A stretch of 64,000 nt of DNA, taken from CAWINX01 sp963837585. GTDB taxonomy: Bacteria > Actinomycetota > Thermoleophilia > Solirubrobacterales > 70-9. The stretch lies in the NCBI GenBank assembly GCA_963837585.1, contig CAWINX010000004.1:372001-436000 (forward strand). The letters are read 5' to 3'. The translations under genes were made by a program, and so were the position numbers. Under the pieces are notes generated by a model. It was not told where the DNA came from. It worked only from the letters and a program-made list of their open reading frames with translations, and did no database searches. Positions within the stretch are counted from its first letter, which is position 1. The number at the start of each line of letters is the position of its first letter. Of this stretch, positions 1 to 8,831 are shown piece after piece.

Positions 1-145
1 AGACGTCGAACATCCCGGCGTAACTGCGCACCGCGAGGTGCTCTTCGCGAATCCCCTCGTACTGGACGGGCATCTCCCAGCCCGCAAAATCGACCAGCTT
101 CGCCCCGAGCTCGAGGTGGCGGTCGTAGAGGGGGGTGCGTCTCAC
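1..145 (-). CDS. gcvT: Glycine cleavage system T protein (aminomethyltransferase), N-terminal part
   Basis: The first 48 codons read from a GTG at 145 encode RRTPLYDRHLELGAK followed by VDFAGWEMPVQY, the typical start of GcvT, which moves the methylene group of glycine to tetrahydrofolate. The gene runs off the left edge. It starts 13 bases after the ftsZ stop on the same strand, so it may be read through from the division cluster; the only purine-rich ribosome-binding candidate (AAGGA) lies in the last ftsZ codons, rather far upstream. Recognition rests on the conserved N-terminus only. Confidence 0.8.
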   Translation of the reverse strand, partial: MRRTPLYDRHLELGAKLVDFAGWEMPVQYEGIREEHLAVRSYAGMFDV

Positions 146-158
146 CGACGCAGCGTAT

Positions 159-1238
159 TTATTCCTTCAGGAAGCCGGGAACGTCGATGTCGTCGTCGGA
201 GACACGCAGTTTGCGAATGTCGGTGTCCTCGGCCGAGATCCGCGGGCGACTCTCGTAGCGACGCCGGACCCGCTGCGGCGAGCGGGCCAGCAGCTCGAAG
301 CCCTCGAAGCCGGTGGCGATCACGGTGACGCGGACCTCGTCGCGCATCGACTGGTCGACGACCGAGCCGAAGATGATGTTGGCGTTGTCGTCGGCCTCGG
401 CCTGGACGAGTTTGGCCGCCTCGTTGACCTCGAAGAGCCCGAGGTCCTCGGGGCCGGTGATGTTCAGCAGCATCCCGGTGGCGCCCTTGATCGACTCCTC
501 GATCAGCGGCGAGGTGATCGCCGCCTTGGCGGCGTCGAGAGCGCGCGCCTCGCCGGAGGCGGCGCCGACGCCCATCAGGGCGGAGCCGGCGTCGCGCATG
601 ATCGTCCGCACGTCGGCGAAGTCGAGGTTGATCAGGCCGGGGATGGTGATCAGGTCGGTGATGCCCTGGACGCCCTGGCGCAGGATGTCGTCGGCCTGGC
701 GGAACGCCTCGAGGACGCTGGTCCGCCGCTCGACCGCCTGCAGAAGCTTCTCGTTGGGGACGATGATCAGGGTGTCGACGTTGTTGCGCAGCTTCTCGAT
801 CCCCTCGAGCGCCTGCTGCATCCGCCGCTTGCCCTCGAACTCGAAGGGCTTGGTGACGGCGCCGACGGTCAGCGCGCCGATCTCCTCCTTGGCGATCTCG
901 GCGATGATCGGCGCCGAGCCGGTGCCGGTGCCGCCGCCCTCGCCGGCGGTGACGAAGACCATGTCGGCGCCCTTCAGCGCCTCCTTGATCTCGTCGCGAC
1001 TTTCGGCCGCCGCGCCCGCCCCGACCTCGGGGTTGCCGCCGGCGCCGAGGCCGCGGGTCAGCTCGGTCCCGATCGAAAGCTTGATGTCGGCGTCGCAGGC
1101 CTGAAGAGCCTGCGCGTCAGTGTTGACGGCGACGAACTCGACGCCGCGGATGCCGGCATCGACCATTCGGCTGACGGCATTGGTGCCGCCGCCGCCCGCT
1201 CCGACGACCTTGATTACCGCGAGGTAAGTGGATTCCAT
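159..1238 (-). CDS. ftsZ: Cell division protein FtsZ
   Basis: Tubulin-like GTPase that forms the cytokinetic ring under the membrane. The 359-residue protein has the tubulin signature GGGTGTGS at residues 101-108, the T7-loop sequence NLDFADV at 204-210 and a short actinobacterial C-terminal tail ending DVPGFLKE, the likely docking peptide for membrane partners. The ATG at 1238 is preceded by GGAGAA at about 10 bases. It is the last dcw gene, about 250 bases after ftsQ, and has its own promoter and a structured leader, so it is probably expressed partly independently of the upstream cluster. No frame problem is visible. Confidence 0.97.
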   Translation of the reverse strand: MESTYLAVIKVVGAGGGGTNAVSRMVDAGIRGVEFVAVNTDAQALQACDADIKLSIGTELTRGLGAGGNPEVGAGAAAESRDEIKEALKGADMVFVTAGEGGGTGTGSAPIIAEIAKEEIGALTVGAVTKPFEFEGKRRMQQALEGIEKLRNNVDTLIIVPNEKLLQAVERRTSVLEAFRQADDILRQGVQGITDLITIPGLINLDFADVRTIMRDAGSALMGVGAASGEARALDAAKAAITSPLIEESIKGATGMLLNITGPEDLGLFEVNEAAKLVQAEADDNANIIFGSVVDQSMRDEVRVTVIATGFEGFELLARSPQRVRRRYESRPRISAEDTDIRKLRVSDDDIDVPGFLKE

Positions 1239-1256
1239 CTCCCGATTTCTCCGAAC

Positions 1257-1299
1257 CCAGCCCTGGTGGGCTGGAATCTGCCCAGTCCGCGAGGACTGG
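1257..1299 (-). promoter_or_regulatory. Two tandem hairpins in the ftsZ 5' leader
   Basis: Two perfect inverted repeats lie one after the other, each with 7-base arms and a 4-base loop: CCAGCCC/GGGCTGG at 1257-1274 and CCAGTCC/GGACTGG at 1282-1299. They sit 19-61 bases upstream of the ftsZ start codon, inside the transcript predicted from the promoter at 1384-1412. They could stabilise the mRNA, act in attenuation or bind a regulator. The structure is seen directly; any function is inference. Confidence 0.55.
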
Positions 1300-1383
1300 A
1301 TTTGAGTTGAGCCTTTGTTCCGTCCGAGGCTTCAGCAATGCTCAAGGGTTCAGGGAATTGCCTCAACCTCGGAAATTGCGCTC

Positions 1384-1412
1384 AACGTAGGGTATTCCGG
1401 GCGTTCTGTCAA
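1384..1412 (-). promoter_or_regulatory. Probable sigma-A-type promoter of ftsZ
   Basis: On the minus strand a consensus -35 box TTGACA (1412-1407) is followed, after exactly 17 bases, by TACGTT (1389-1384), which fits TAnnnT. This predicts a leader of about 140 bases containing the two hairpins at 1257-1299. A further perfect inverted repeat lies upstream at 1444-1460. Confidence 0.55.
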
Positions 1413-1443
1413 ACGCTCGGGAGGCATCCTGCAATGCAGATCT

Positions 1444-1460
1444 CTCAAGTCTGACTTGAG
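1444..1460. repeat. Inverted repeat upstream of the ftsZ promoter
   Basis: CTCAAGT and ACTTGAG flank a 3-base centre, a 17-base near-perfect dyad about 32 bases upstream of the -35 box, where an activator or repressor of ftsZ could bind. Nothing else in the 1239-1492 gap looks coding. Confidence 0.35.
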
Positions 1461-1492
1461 GGTTTACCCACTCTCAGGCTGTGGTCGAAGGT

Positions 1493-2020
1493 TCAGGGCA
1501 CGGTCGGAAGCGTATGCCCAGAGCCACGTATCGCCGGGTGGCCCGGAGCGTGCAGGTCTACATAATCGAGCGAGGTCACGGCGGGGTCGGCGAGCACGGC
1601 GGCGGCGGATTTCCATTTCCGCGCCGCGCCGGCGGCGCTTCCGAAGCGCAGTTGCACCCCCGCCTTCAGCTCGACATCGACTCCGCTGACGCCGTAGAAG
1701 CTGCTCTCTATATAGGGACGAAGCGCGGGCGGAGCGGCGCCGAGGACCAGCGCCTGCTGCAGCGCCGTCCCGACGAGCCGGGGGCGCGGCGGCGGGGTCG
1801 AGAGGGACAGCGATGGCAACGCGGCGTCGGCCGGAAGCGGCAGCCAGTTGAGCACCGCGCCGCCGGCGGAGACCCCAACCGCGTCCGATCCCGTGCCGAT
1901 CGTCGAGGTCGGTTGCAGCACGCTCACCCGGGGAGCCACCGTCTTGTCGCGGATCGCGAACCAGTAGATCGCAACCCCGGCCACCACCGCGAGGAGGATT
2001 GCCGCCAGCCGCCTCTTCAC
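1493..2020 (-). CDS. ftsQ: Compact FtsQ/DivIB-like division protein
   Basis: FtsQ links FtsL/FtsB and FtsI/FtsW in the divisome. The GTG at 2020 overlaps the murB stop by four bases (GTGA), giving 175 residues: a short basic N-terminus, one membrane helix at about residues 5-22 and an external part whose C-terminal third (VDVELKAG...QLRFG...KWKSAAAVLADP...LDYVDLHAP) resembles the FtsQ beta domain. The usual POTRA domain after the helix is not recognisable; a Pro/Ser-rich stretch stands in its place. Typical FtsQ proteins are 250-300 residues. Position between murB and ftsZ supports the call. The reduced N-terminal half could be real or hidden by divergence. Confidence 0.75.
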   Translation of the reverse strand: MKRRLAAILLAVVAGVAIYWFAIRDKTVAPRVSVLQPTSTIGTGSDAVGVSAGGAVLNWLPLPADAALPSLSLSTPPPRPRLVGTALQQALVLGAAPPALRPYIESSFYGVSGVDVELKAGVQLRFGSAAGAARKWKSAAAVLADPAVTSLDYVDLHAPGHPAIRGSGHTLPTVP

Positions 2021-4248
2021 AGCTTCCAGTCGGCCGGCCAGGACACTTCGCCCAGCACCTGAACCTCGGGCTCGAGCGTGACCCCGAAGCGCTCGTGGAC
2101 GCGGCGGCGACCCGCCGCCATCAGCTCGAGCACGTCGGCGGTGGTCGCCGTCCCGGTGTTCTCGACGAAGTTCGCGTGCTTTTCCGAGAAGCGGGCGCCG
2201 CCGTGCTCTTGGCCGCGACAACCGGCCGCCTCCAGGAGCTGCCCGGCGGTGCGCCCCTCGGCGCGCTCGTCCTCGGGATTCTTGAAGGTCGAGCCAAAGG
2301 TCTTGATCCCGGAGGGCTGCGCCTCGCGACGCCGCTCCCTCATCCCGGCAAGCGTTTCCTTGACCGCTGTCGGGTCATCCGCGCGGAGTTGAAACGAAGC
2401 CCGCGAGACGACCTCGCCGGGGCCGAGGTTGGACCTGCGGTACTCGAAACCGAGCCGGTCGGGAGCGCGGCGCTCCACCCCGGCCGCGGTGCAGACGTCG
2501 ACCCACTCGAGCACCTCGGCGAGCTCGCCCCCATAGGCGTTCGCGTTCATCTTCACCGCGCCGCCGGCCGTGCCGGGGATGTTGATCCCGAACTCGAGCC
2601 CGGCGAGCCCCCAGCCGGCCGCCTTCGCCGAGGCCGAAGGCAGGCGCGCCCCTCCCCCGCAGAGCAGGCGCTCACCGTCGCGCTCGATCTTCGTGAGGTC
2701 GCCGTCCAGCTTGAGAGCGAGGCCGTGAAATCCATCGTCGGCTACCAGCAGGTTCGATCCCGAGCCGATCACTCCTATGACCAGGCCCTCCTCCTCCGCC
2801 CAGGCGAGCAGGGACAGCAGCTCGTCCTCGGTCCCCGGCCGGGCGAACCAGTCGGCCTGCCCCCCGGTCCGTACCGTGGTGAGGCGCGCCAACGGGTAGT
2901 CGCGCAGCGCCCCGACAGGAGGCTCGCTCATTGCGGCCGCTCCGTTCGCAATCAGCTCCTCGCCCAGCTTGAAGACGTCACCGGCGCCGATCGTGACCAG
3001 GATCTGATCGCTTCCGAGGCGGGGGGCGAGCGCCGCGCGGGCTTTGGCCGCGGTCGGCAGCCACCAGACCGGCCTCCCCCCCATCCGCTCCGCCGCGGCC
3101 TGGGCGACCCGCAGGCCGCTCACCCCGGCCAGCTCGCCGACCGGCTCCTCGCGGGCCGGGTAGACGTCGAGGACGACGACCTCGTCGGCCAGCGCCAGCG
3201 CGGCGCCGAATTCCTCGGCGAGCGCCTTGGTGCGGGAGTAGAGGTGCGGCTGGAAGACGGCGACGAGGTGGCTCGGGCCGATTTCGCGCAGGGCCGAGAG
3301 AGCGGCGCGAACCTCGGTCGGATGGTGCGCATAATCGTCGTAGACGCGAGTGCCGTCGCGCTCGCCCTTCAGCTCGAGCCGCCGCCGCACCCCGGGGAAG
3401 TCGGCGAGCGCGGCAGCCGCCGCGTCGACGTCCAGCCCCGTCGCCTCGATCGCGGCGAGGGCGGCACGGGCATTGAGGAGGTTGTGGCGGCCGGGAACGG
3501 CAAGCGACAACTCGGCGGGGCCCGGCGCGTCGGCGTCGAAGCCGGTGATCGCGCCGGCGTCCTCGACCAGGCCGTCGAGGCTGCGGTCGGCCGGCAGCAC
3601 GGCGCGCTCGGCCGGCGCCAGGAACTCGCGGAACGCCGCGTGCAGCTCGGCCAGCGACCCCCAGCGGGTGTGGTGGTCCATCTCGACGTTGGTGACGACA
3701 CCGACCTCGGGCTTCAACTCAAGGAAGCTGGCGTCGCTCTCGTCGGCTTCGGCGATGACCCACTCCCCCTCGCCCCAGCCGGCGTTGGCGGCAGCGTCCT
3801 CCGGGCCCAGCCCAGGCACCTCACCGCCGACGAAGAAGGCGGGGTCGGCGCCGATCGCCCGCAGCGCCCAAACGATCATCGCCGTCGTCGTCGTCTTGCC
3901 GTGGGTCCCGGCGACCGCGATCAACCGCTTCTCCGCGCAGAGCTCCGCCAGCAGCGCCCCGCGGTGGATCGGCTCCAGGCCCCGCTCCCGGGCGAGCGCC
4001 AGCTCGGGGTTGTCGGCGCCGATTGCGGTCGAGACGACCAGCTCGGCACCCTCCGGCAGGTTGGCGGCATCGTGGCCGACGGCGGGGTCGAGCCCGGCGT
4101 CGCGGAGGCGCTCCATATAAGAGGAGTCCGCTCGGTCGCTGCCGGTGACGGTGGCGCCGAGCCGAGCGCAGACCAACGCCAGGCCGCTCATCCCGGCTCC
4201 ACCGATCCCAACGAAGTGCAGCCGCCGGGCGGACCAGTCGCGACTCAT
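2017..4248 (-). CDS. murC: MurC-MurB fusion: UDP-MurNAc-L-alanine ligase and UDP-GlcNAc-enolpyruvate reductase
   Basis: One 743-codon frame carries two successive cytoplasmic peptidoglycan enzymes in reverse reaction order. Residues 1 to about 435 are MurC: GIGGAGMS at 14-21, ATP loop GTHGKTTTT at 114-122, and the ligase centre around EADESD and DDYAHHP. Residues 440-743 are MurB: TGG and GSGSNLLV for FAD binding, GSTFKNP with the catalytic Ser, and a late Glu. Met440 sits exactly where a separate MurB would start, in an ATGA context like the four-base overlaps at other junctions of this cluster. Given the indel density here, a small indel could have fused two overlapping genes. Start overlaps murG by four bases. 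Confidence 0.9.
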   Translation of the reverse strand: MSRDWSARRLHFVGIGGAGMSGLALVCARLGATVTGSDRADSSYMERLRDAGLDPAVGHDAANLPEGAELVVSTAIGADNPELALARERGLEPIHRGALLAELCAEKRLIAVAGTHGKTTTTAMIVWALRAIGADPAFFVGGEVPGLGPEDAAANAGWGEGEWVIAEADESDASFLELKPEVGVVTNVEMDHHTRWGSLAELHAAFREFLAPAERAVLPADRSLDGLVEDAGAITGFDADAPGPAELSLAVPGRHNLLNARAALAAIEATGLDVDAAAAALADFPGVRRRLELKGERDGTRVYDDYAHHPTEVRAALSALREIGPSHLVAVFQPHLYSRTKALAEEFGAALALADEVVVLDVYPAREEPVGELAGVSGLRVAQAAAERMGGRPVWWLPTAAKARAALAPRLGSDQILVTIGAGDVFKLGEELIANGAAAMSEPPVGALRDYPLARLTTVRTGGQADWFARPGTEDELLSLLAWAEEEGLVIGVIGSGSNLLVADDGFHGLALKLDGDLTKIERDGERLLCGGGARLPSASAKAAGWGLAGLEFGINIPGTAGGAVKMNANAYGGELAEVLEWVDVCTAAGVERRAPDRLGFEYRRSNLGPGEVVSRASFQLRADDPTAVKETLAGMRERRREAQPSGIKTFGSTFKNPEDERAEGRTAGQLLEAAGCRGQEHGGARFSEKHANFVENTGTATTADVLELMAAGRRRVHERFGVTLEPEVQVLGEVSWPADWKL

Positions 4249-5336
4249 CGCCCGGCCGCCCTCAGCACCTCATCGGCGACGCGGCGTGCCGCGTCGGGCG
4301 TGGCAAGCGCAGCGGAGGCGGCGGCCATCGCGGCGAGTCGCTGCGGGTCCCCGAGCAGCCCCCCCACCTCGGTCACCAGCCGCTCGGCGCTGAGCGCATC
4401 GTCGGCGATCGCAACCGCGGCGCCCGCCCCCGTCATCCAGGCCGCGTTGGCGCTCTGGTGGTCGCCGGTAGCGTGCGGATAGGGGACGAGGATCGCGGGA
4501 CGCCCGACGGCCGCGACCTCGAAGATCGAGCCGCCCGAGCGCGCCAGCACCAGGTCACAGGCGGCGAGGACGTCACCGAGGTCCGGCTCATAGGCGAGCA
4601 GGGTGTAAGCGTCGGAATTGGGGGCGCGGCGGAGGCGCTCTTGCAGCTCGGCGAAGTCGCGGTCCCCGGTCAGGTGCAGGACGTGGAAGTCGCGCCCGGG
4701 GCGTTCGGCGAAGGCCTCGATCGCGCAGCGGTTGATCGAGCGGGCGCCCTGGCTGCCCCCCATCACCAACAGGCAGCGGGCCGCGGGGCCGATGCCGAAG
4801 CGCTCGCGCGCCGCCACGCGGTCCCCAACCAGAACGGCGCTCGGCACGGGACGCCCCGTCAACAGGTACCTCTCCCCTTCCCTGCCGGCGATCGGGTAGG
4901 CGAGACAGACCCGCGTCGCCCGCCTCGCCAGCAGGCGGTTGGCGAGTCCAAGGTGGCTGTCGGCCTCGGTGAGGACGAGCGGGGTGCCGCCGAGGACAGC
5001 CCCCAGGCCTGCCGGCCCCGCCACAAAGCCCCCGCCCCCCATCACGACATCGGCCTTTCGCCTCCGAATCGCCCGCCGCGCCGCACCCACGGCGCCGACC
5101 GCCTCGATCGCCGCCGCGGCCGCGCGCAGCGGGTTGCGACGGTCGATCCCGCGCACCTTCAGGAAGTCGATGTCATAGCCCGCGTCAGGGACGAGGTCGG
5201 CCTCGATCCGCTTGCGGGTGCCGAGGAAGGAGACCTCGGCGCCGCTAGCCCGAAGCTCTTCGGCGACCGCCATGGCCGGCACGACGTGGCCGGCCGTCCC
5301 GCCCGCCGCTACTACGACTCTTACCGCTCTTGGCAC
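4245..5336 (-). CDS. murG: UDP-GlcNAc:lipid I N-acetylglucosaminyltransferase MurG
   Basis: Makes lipid II on the inner face of the membrane. The 363-residue protein has the glycine-rich start AAGGTAGHVVPA, the GGGGFVAGP loop, the second-domain GGSQGARSIN and the donor-binding ARSGGSIFEV, a complete GT28 enzyme. I chose the GTG at 5336 because AAGGAG lies about 11 bases upstream and it starts four codons before the conserved VRVVVAAGG. It overlaps the end of the ftsW frame, and its stop overlaps the murC start (ATGA). Confidence 0.93.
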   Translation of the reverse strand: MPRAVRVVVAAGGTAGHVVPAMAVAEELRASGAEVSFLGTRKRIEADLVPDAGYDIDFLKVRGIDRRNPLRAAAAAIEAVGAVGAARRAIRRRKADVVMGGGGFVAGPAGLGAVLGGTPLVLTEADSHLGLANRLLARRATRVCLAYPIAGREGERYLLTGRPVPSAVLVGDRVAARERFGIGPAARCLLVMGGSQGARSINRCAIEAFAERPGRDFHVLHLTGDRDFAELQERLRRAPNSDAYTLLAYEPDLGDVLAACDLVLARSGGSIFEVAAVGRPAILVPYPHATGDHQSANAAWMTGAGAAVAIADDALSAERLVTEVGGLLGDPQRLAAMAAASAALATPDAARRVADEVLRAAGR

Positions 5337-6652
5337 CGCTCGTTCGGCTCCTTCCGCGCGCGGGCGAACGCCCGCCCTCGACGACGCGCAGTTTGGCATC
5401 GCGAGAGGACCGGGCGGATCGCGCCGGGGCGCGCTTGGGGGTTCGCTTGCTTCGGGTCGTGGTCGTTCGTCCCGCTCCCACCGCCGCCGCGGTCCCGCCG
5501 CGGGCCACGTTGAGGATCAGCCCGACGGCAAACAGGGTCGCCAGCAGGCTGCTGTTGCCGTAGGAGACGAAGGGAAGGGGCACGCCGGTCAGCGGCGCCA
5601 GCCCCATCACCGCAAAGAGGTTGATGATCGCCTGCACGAGGATCAGCGAGGTCAGCCCCGTCACCAGCAACTTGCCGTAGCTGTCCTTGGCCTTCTGGGC
5701 GACCCGCAGGCCGGCGTAGCCGAACATCGCGAAGAGGCCGACGACGCCGGCGATCCCGACCATCCCCAACTCCTCGCCGATCACCGCGGAGATCATGTCG
5801 GTGTGCGCCTCGGGCAGGTAGTAGGCCTTCTGCACGCCGTTGCCGATCCCGACCCCGAAGATGCCGCCGGAGCCGAGCGCGATCTTCGCCTGCAGCGCCT
5901 GGAAGCCGGTCCCGGTGGCGTCGGCGCCGGGGTGCAGGAAGCCGGTGAGGCGGTCCATTCGGTAGGGCTCGACGACTGTCATCAGCAGGACGAGGCCGCC
6001 GATCACCAGGGCGATCTTGCCGAGGTCGACCGGGCGGGCGCCGGCGGCGACCAGGGTGGCGCCGACCGCGAAGACGGCGACCATCGCCGTCCCCATGTCC
6101 GGCTCGACCAGAACCAGCAGGCAGGCGGCGCCGGTGACGAGGAGGAAGGGCATCATCCCGTCGAGGGTGCGGGCCCGCTTCGGCTTGCGCGCCAGCAGGT
6201 CGGCGCCGTAGAGGATCGAGCGCCACCTTGGCGATCTCGGAGGGCTGGATCTGGAGGAAGCCCGAGCCGATCCAGCGCGTCGCCCCGTTGACGGTCGTGC
6301 CGATCCCCAACACGACGACCAGGAGGAAGAAGGTCAGCATCAGCAGCGCCGGGGTGAGGCGGCGAACCAGGCCAAGGCCGTGGCGGGCGGTCAGGTGCAT
6401 GACCACCAGCCCGACGACGCCGAACATCAGCGTGCGCTTCAGGTAGAAGGCGCTGTTGGAGAGGCCGCCGTTGCTGAGCACCTGGGTGGTCGAGCTGGCC
6501 GAGAAGACCATCACCGCGCCGAGCGCGAGCAGGCAGAGGGTCGCGGTGAGCAGCATGTTGTACTCGGCCGGCAGGGTGCGGGCGCGGCGCTTCGCCTTCT
6601 TGCGCGGCTTGGCCTTGACGGGGCGACCGAGAGCGAGGGCGCGGGCGCTCAT
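5245..6652 (-). CDS. ftsW: Lipid II polymerase/flippase-family protein FtsW (single-base frame shift)
   Basis: SEDS-family septal glycosyltransferase working with FtsI. The ATG at 6652 overlaps the murD stop (ATGA). Membrane helices begin after a basic N-terminus of about 30 residues. Conserved SEDS signatures are QIQPSEIAK, EPDMGTAM, TGFQALQAK, GIGNGVQK, AHTDMISAVIGEE and PFVSYGNSSL. At about 6222 one extra base shifts the frame right after PSEIAKVAL; removing it gives ILYGADLLARKPKRARTLDG and rejoins the rest (about 468 residues). The very basic C-terminal tail overlaps murG by 92 bases; a second undetected indel may have lengthened it, since another frame stops at 5321. An assembly error is more likely than a dead essential gene. 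Confidence 0.88.
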
Positions 6653-8016
6653 TCCAGCCCTCCGACGATCTGGCGGAAGCGCTCGCCCCGCTCCTCGAAG
6701 TCGGCGAAGGCGTCGAAGCTGGCGCAGGCGGGCGAGAGCAGGACCGTCTCGCCGGGGCTCGCCGCGGCGGCGGCGCGGCGGACCGCGTCCTCGAGGTCGG
6801 CGCAGCGGTGCAACTCGACCCCGGCTTCGATCACCGGCGCCAGCTCCTCGGCGAGGCGCTCGGCGGCGGCGCCGATCAGGTAGCAGGCGACGCAGGTCTC
6901 GCGGACCGGGTCGGCGAGCGGCGCGAACGGCTCGCCCTTCTCGCTGCCGCCGAGGATCGCGTGGACGCCGGCGCCGATCGCGCGCAGGCCGACAGTGGCC
7001 GAGGCGACGTTGGTCGCCTTGGAGTCGTTGACGAAGTGGACGCCGCCGACCTCTCCGATCGGCTCGAGCCGGTGCGGGACGCCGGCGAAGCTGCGCAGGC
7101 CCTCGCGGACGGCGTCGCGGTCGAGCCCCATCGAGAGCGCCGCCGCGGCGGCGGCCATCGCGTTGGCGACGTTGTGCTCGCCGAGCAGGCCGATCTCGGC
7201 GGCGCCCAGCAGCGGCTCGCCGTCGTAGAAGATCGTCCCCTCGGCGAGCGAGACCTCGCAGTCCGGGCCGGCCCCGTGGCAGAAGGCGATGCGGCGAGCG
7301 CAGCCGCCGAGGTCGACGCCGGCCAGGGCCGGCTCGTCGGCGTTGTAGACGGCGAGGTCGTCGTTGCCCTGGTTGGCGAAGATCCGCAGCTTCGCCTCCA
7401 GGTAGGCGTCGAGGTCGGCGTGGCGGTCGAGGTGGTCGGGGGCGAGGTTGAGGAAGACGGCGCACTCGGGGGCGAAGGCGACCGTGTCCTCGAGCTGGAA
7501 GCTGGAGGCCTCGCAGACGACCGTCGCGGCCTGGTCGAGCTCGCCGGCCAGCGAGGAGAGCGGCCTGCCGACGTTGCCGGCGACGGCGACCGGCTCGCCC
7601 GCCGTCTCGTAGATGTGCCCGAGCAACTCGACCGTGGTCGTCTTGCCGTTGGTGCCGGTGACGGCGAGGAAGCGGTTGGGGATCGCCCGCCAGGCAAGCT
7701 CCAGCTCGCCGATCACGTCGATCCCCCGTTCCAAAGCAGCGGCGATCACCGGCGCCTCCCGGGGAACCCCGGGGCTCTTGACGACCGTTCGCGTCCCTTC
7801 CAAAAGGGCGATTCCATCCGCATCCAGAAGGACTTCGACGCCCGCGCCCGCCAGCCCTGCCGCCTCGTCGGGATGACCGGAATCGACCCCGCGGACGATC
7901 TCGCCGCGCGCCGCCAGCAGGCGAGCCGCGGCGCAGCCCGAACGCGCCAACCCGACGACCAAAAACGGTCCCTCGGGCAGCGGCGGGCGATGCTTTTTCG
8001 GCGGCGGCGCGCTCAT
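6649..8016 (-). CDS. murD: UDP-N-acetylmuramoyl-L-alanine--D-glutamate ligase MurD
   Basis: Adds D-Glu to the peptidoglycan precursor. The 455-residue protein shows the Mur-ligase ATP loop GTNGKTTTVE, NLAPDHLDRH, GEHNVANAMAA and FVNDSKATN, the MurD-specific set. I prefer the ATG at 8016, directly before the Rossmann-like start GPFLVVGLARSGCA; in-frame codons further upstream would run into the divergent deacetylase gene. Only 22 bases separate the two divergent starts. murD is the first gene after the accessory interruption of the dcw cluster and is separated from mraY by about 6.7 kb. Confidence 0.94.
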   Translation of the reverse strand: MSAPPPKKHRPPLPEGPFLVVGLARSGCAAARLLAARGEIVRGVDSGHPDEAAGLAGAGVEVLLDADGIALLEGTRTVVKSPGVPREAPVIAAALERGIDVIGELELAWRAIPNRFLAVTGTNGKTTTVELLGHIYETAGEPVAVAGNVGRPLSSLAGELDQAATVVCEASSFQLEDTVAFAPECAVFLNLAPDHLDRHADLDAYLEAKLRIFANQGNDDLAVYNADEPALAGVDLGGCARRIAFCHGAGPDCEVSLAEGTIFYDGEPLLGAAEIGLLGEHNVANAMAAAAAALSMGLDRDAVREGLRSFAGVPHRLEPIGEVGGVHFVNDSKATNVASATVGLRAIGAGVHAILGGSEKGEPFAPLADPVRETCVACYLIGAAAERLAEELAPVIEAGVELHRCADLEDAVRRAAAAASPGETVLLSPACASFDAFADFEERGERFRQIVGGLE

Positions 8017-8038
8017 CCCCCGTATCTTCGATCTCGGC

Positions 8039-8815
8039 ATGGGCGAACCTGTTCGAAGAAGCGGTCGCAGGGCGTGGCCCGCGGGCCTGGCGCTGGCGCT
8101 AATCGCGCTCGCCGCCGGCTGGGTCGCGACCACGGCGGCCAACTCCTCGCCGGCCGACGGCGGCACCCCGGTGGGAACCCATCAGCCGACCGGCTGTACC
8201 GCCGCCAGGGGAACGACGGTCGCGAACGGCTCACGATCGCGCCGCGCAGTCGCCCTCACCTTCGACGACGGCCCGAGCCTGAAGCAGACGCCGGCGATCC
8301 TCGCCACCCTCGATCGACTCGGCGCCAAGGCGACCTTCTTCGAGGAGGGACGCCACGTCGCCGGGCGCGAAGCGCTGATGGAGGAGATCCTCGCCGGCGG
8401 CGACGAGATCGGCAACCACACCTTCCACCACCCGACCTACCCCGGCTACGGCGAACTCGCCTCGACCCAGCGCGCGATCCGCGCCGCCACCGGCTTCACC
8501 CCCTGCCACTTCCGCCCGCCCTACGGGCTCACCAACGCGACAGTCGACTCAGCCGCGCGCCGCGCCCACCTGGAAACGATCCTCTGGGACGTCGACTCCT
8601 ACGACGACCACCACCCGGGAGTCGGCGCGATCCGATCCAGAACCCTGTCCCTCGTCCAACCGGGCTCGATCGTCCTCATGCACGACGGCGGCCGCCACCC
8701 CCAGACCGTGAAGGCGCTGCCGGGCATCGTCCGCAACCTGCGCTCCCGCGGCTACCGCCTAGTCACCGTGACCGAGCTGCTCGGCGGCCGGTTTGTCTTC
8801 AGCTCGAGGCGCTGA
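8039..8815 (+). CDS. Secreted or membrane-anchored polysaccharide deacetylase (NodB/CE4)
   Basis: The 258-residue protein has an N-terminal hydrophobic signal/anchor (about residues 14-34) and the complete CE4 motif series: TFDDGP, HTFHH (metal-binding His pair), RPPYG, DVDSYDD and a late VLMHDGG with the catalytic His. These enzymes remove acetyl groups from peptidoglycan, chitin-like or other N-acetylated glycans in the cell envelope. It stands divergent to murD, so a role in wall modification fits, but the substrate cannot be told from sequence. Confidence 0.88.
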   Translation: MGEPVRRSGRRAWPAGLALALIALAAGWVATTAANSSPADGGTPVGTHQPTGCTAARGTTVANGSRSRRAVALTFDDGPSLKQTPAILATLDRLGAKATFFEEGRHVAGREALMEEILAGGDEIGNHTFHHPTYPGYGELASTQRAIRAATGFTPCHFRPPYGLTNATVDSAARRAHLETILWDVDSYDDHHPGVGAIRSRTLSLVQPGSIVLMHDGGRHPQTVKALPGIVRNLRSRGYRLVTVTELLGGRFVFSSRR

Positions 8816-8820
8816 AGACA
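8794..8820. terminator. Hairpin between the convergent deacetylase and cupin genes
   Basis: TGTCTTCAGC and GCTGAAGACA form a perfect 10-base-pair stem with a 7-base loop that includes the deacetylase stop codon and lies 12 bases before the end of the convergent cupin gene. No clear T-run follows. Its position suggests a bidirectional terminator. Confidence 0.5.
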
Positions 8821-8831
8821 ATGATCTGGCG

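Noticed and set aside
135..1310. Long plus-strand open frames opposite ftsZ
   Set aside because: They are the antisense of a clear FtsZ; high GC gives long shadow frames with no family motif.
1999..4482. 827-codon plus-strand frame opposite murC-murB
   Set aside because: Arg/Gly/Pro-rich translation with no domain, fully antisense to a recognised fusion.
5321..7465. 714-codon minus-strand frame across ftsW and murD
   Set aside because: Only its middle part (the N-terminal half of FtsW) is real; the rest is a shifted reading of murD and of FtsW after the indel.
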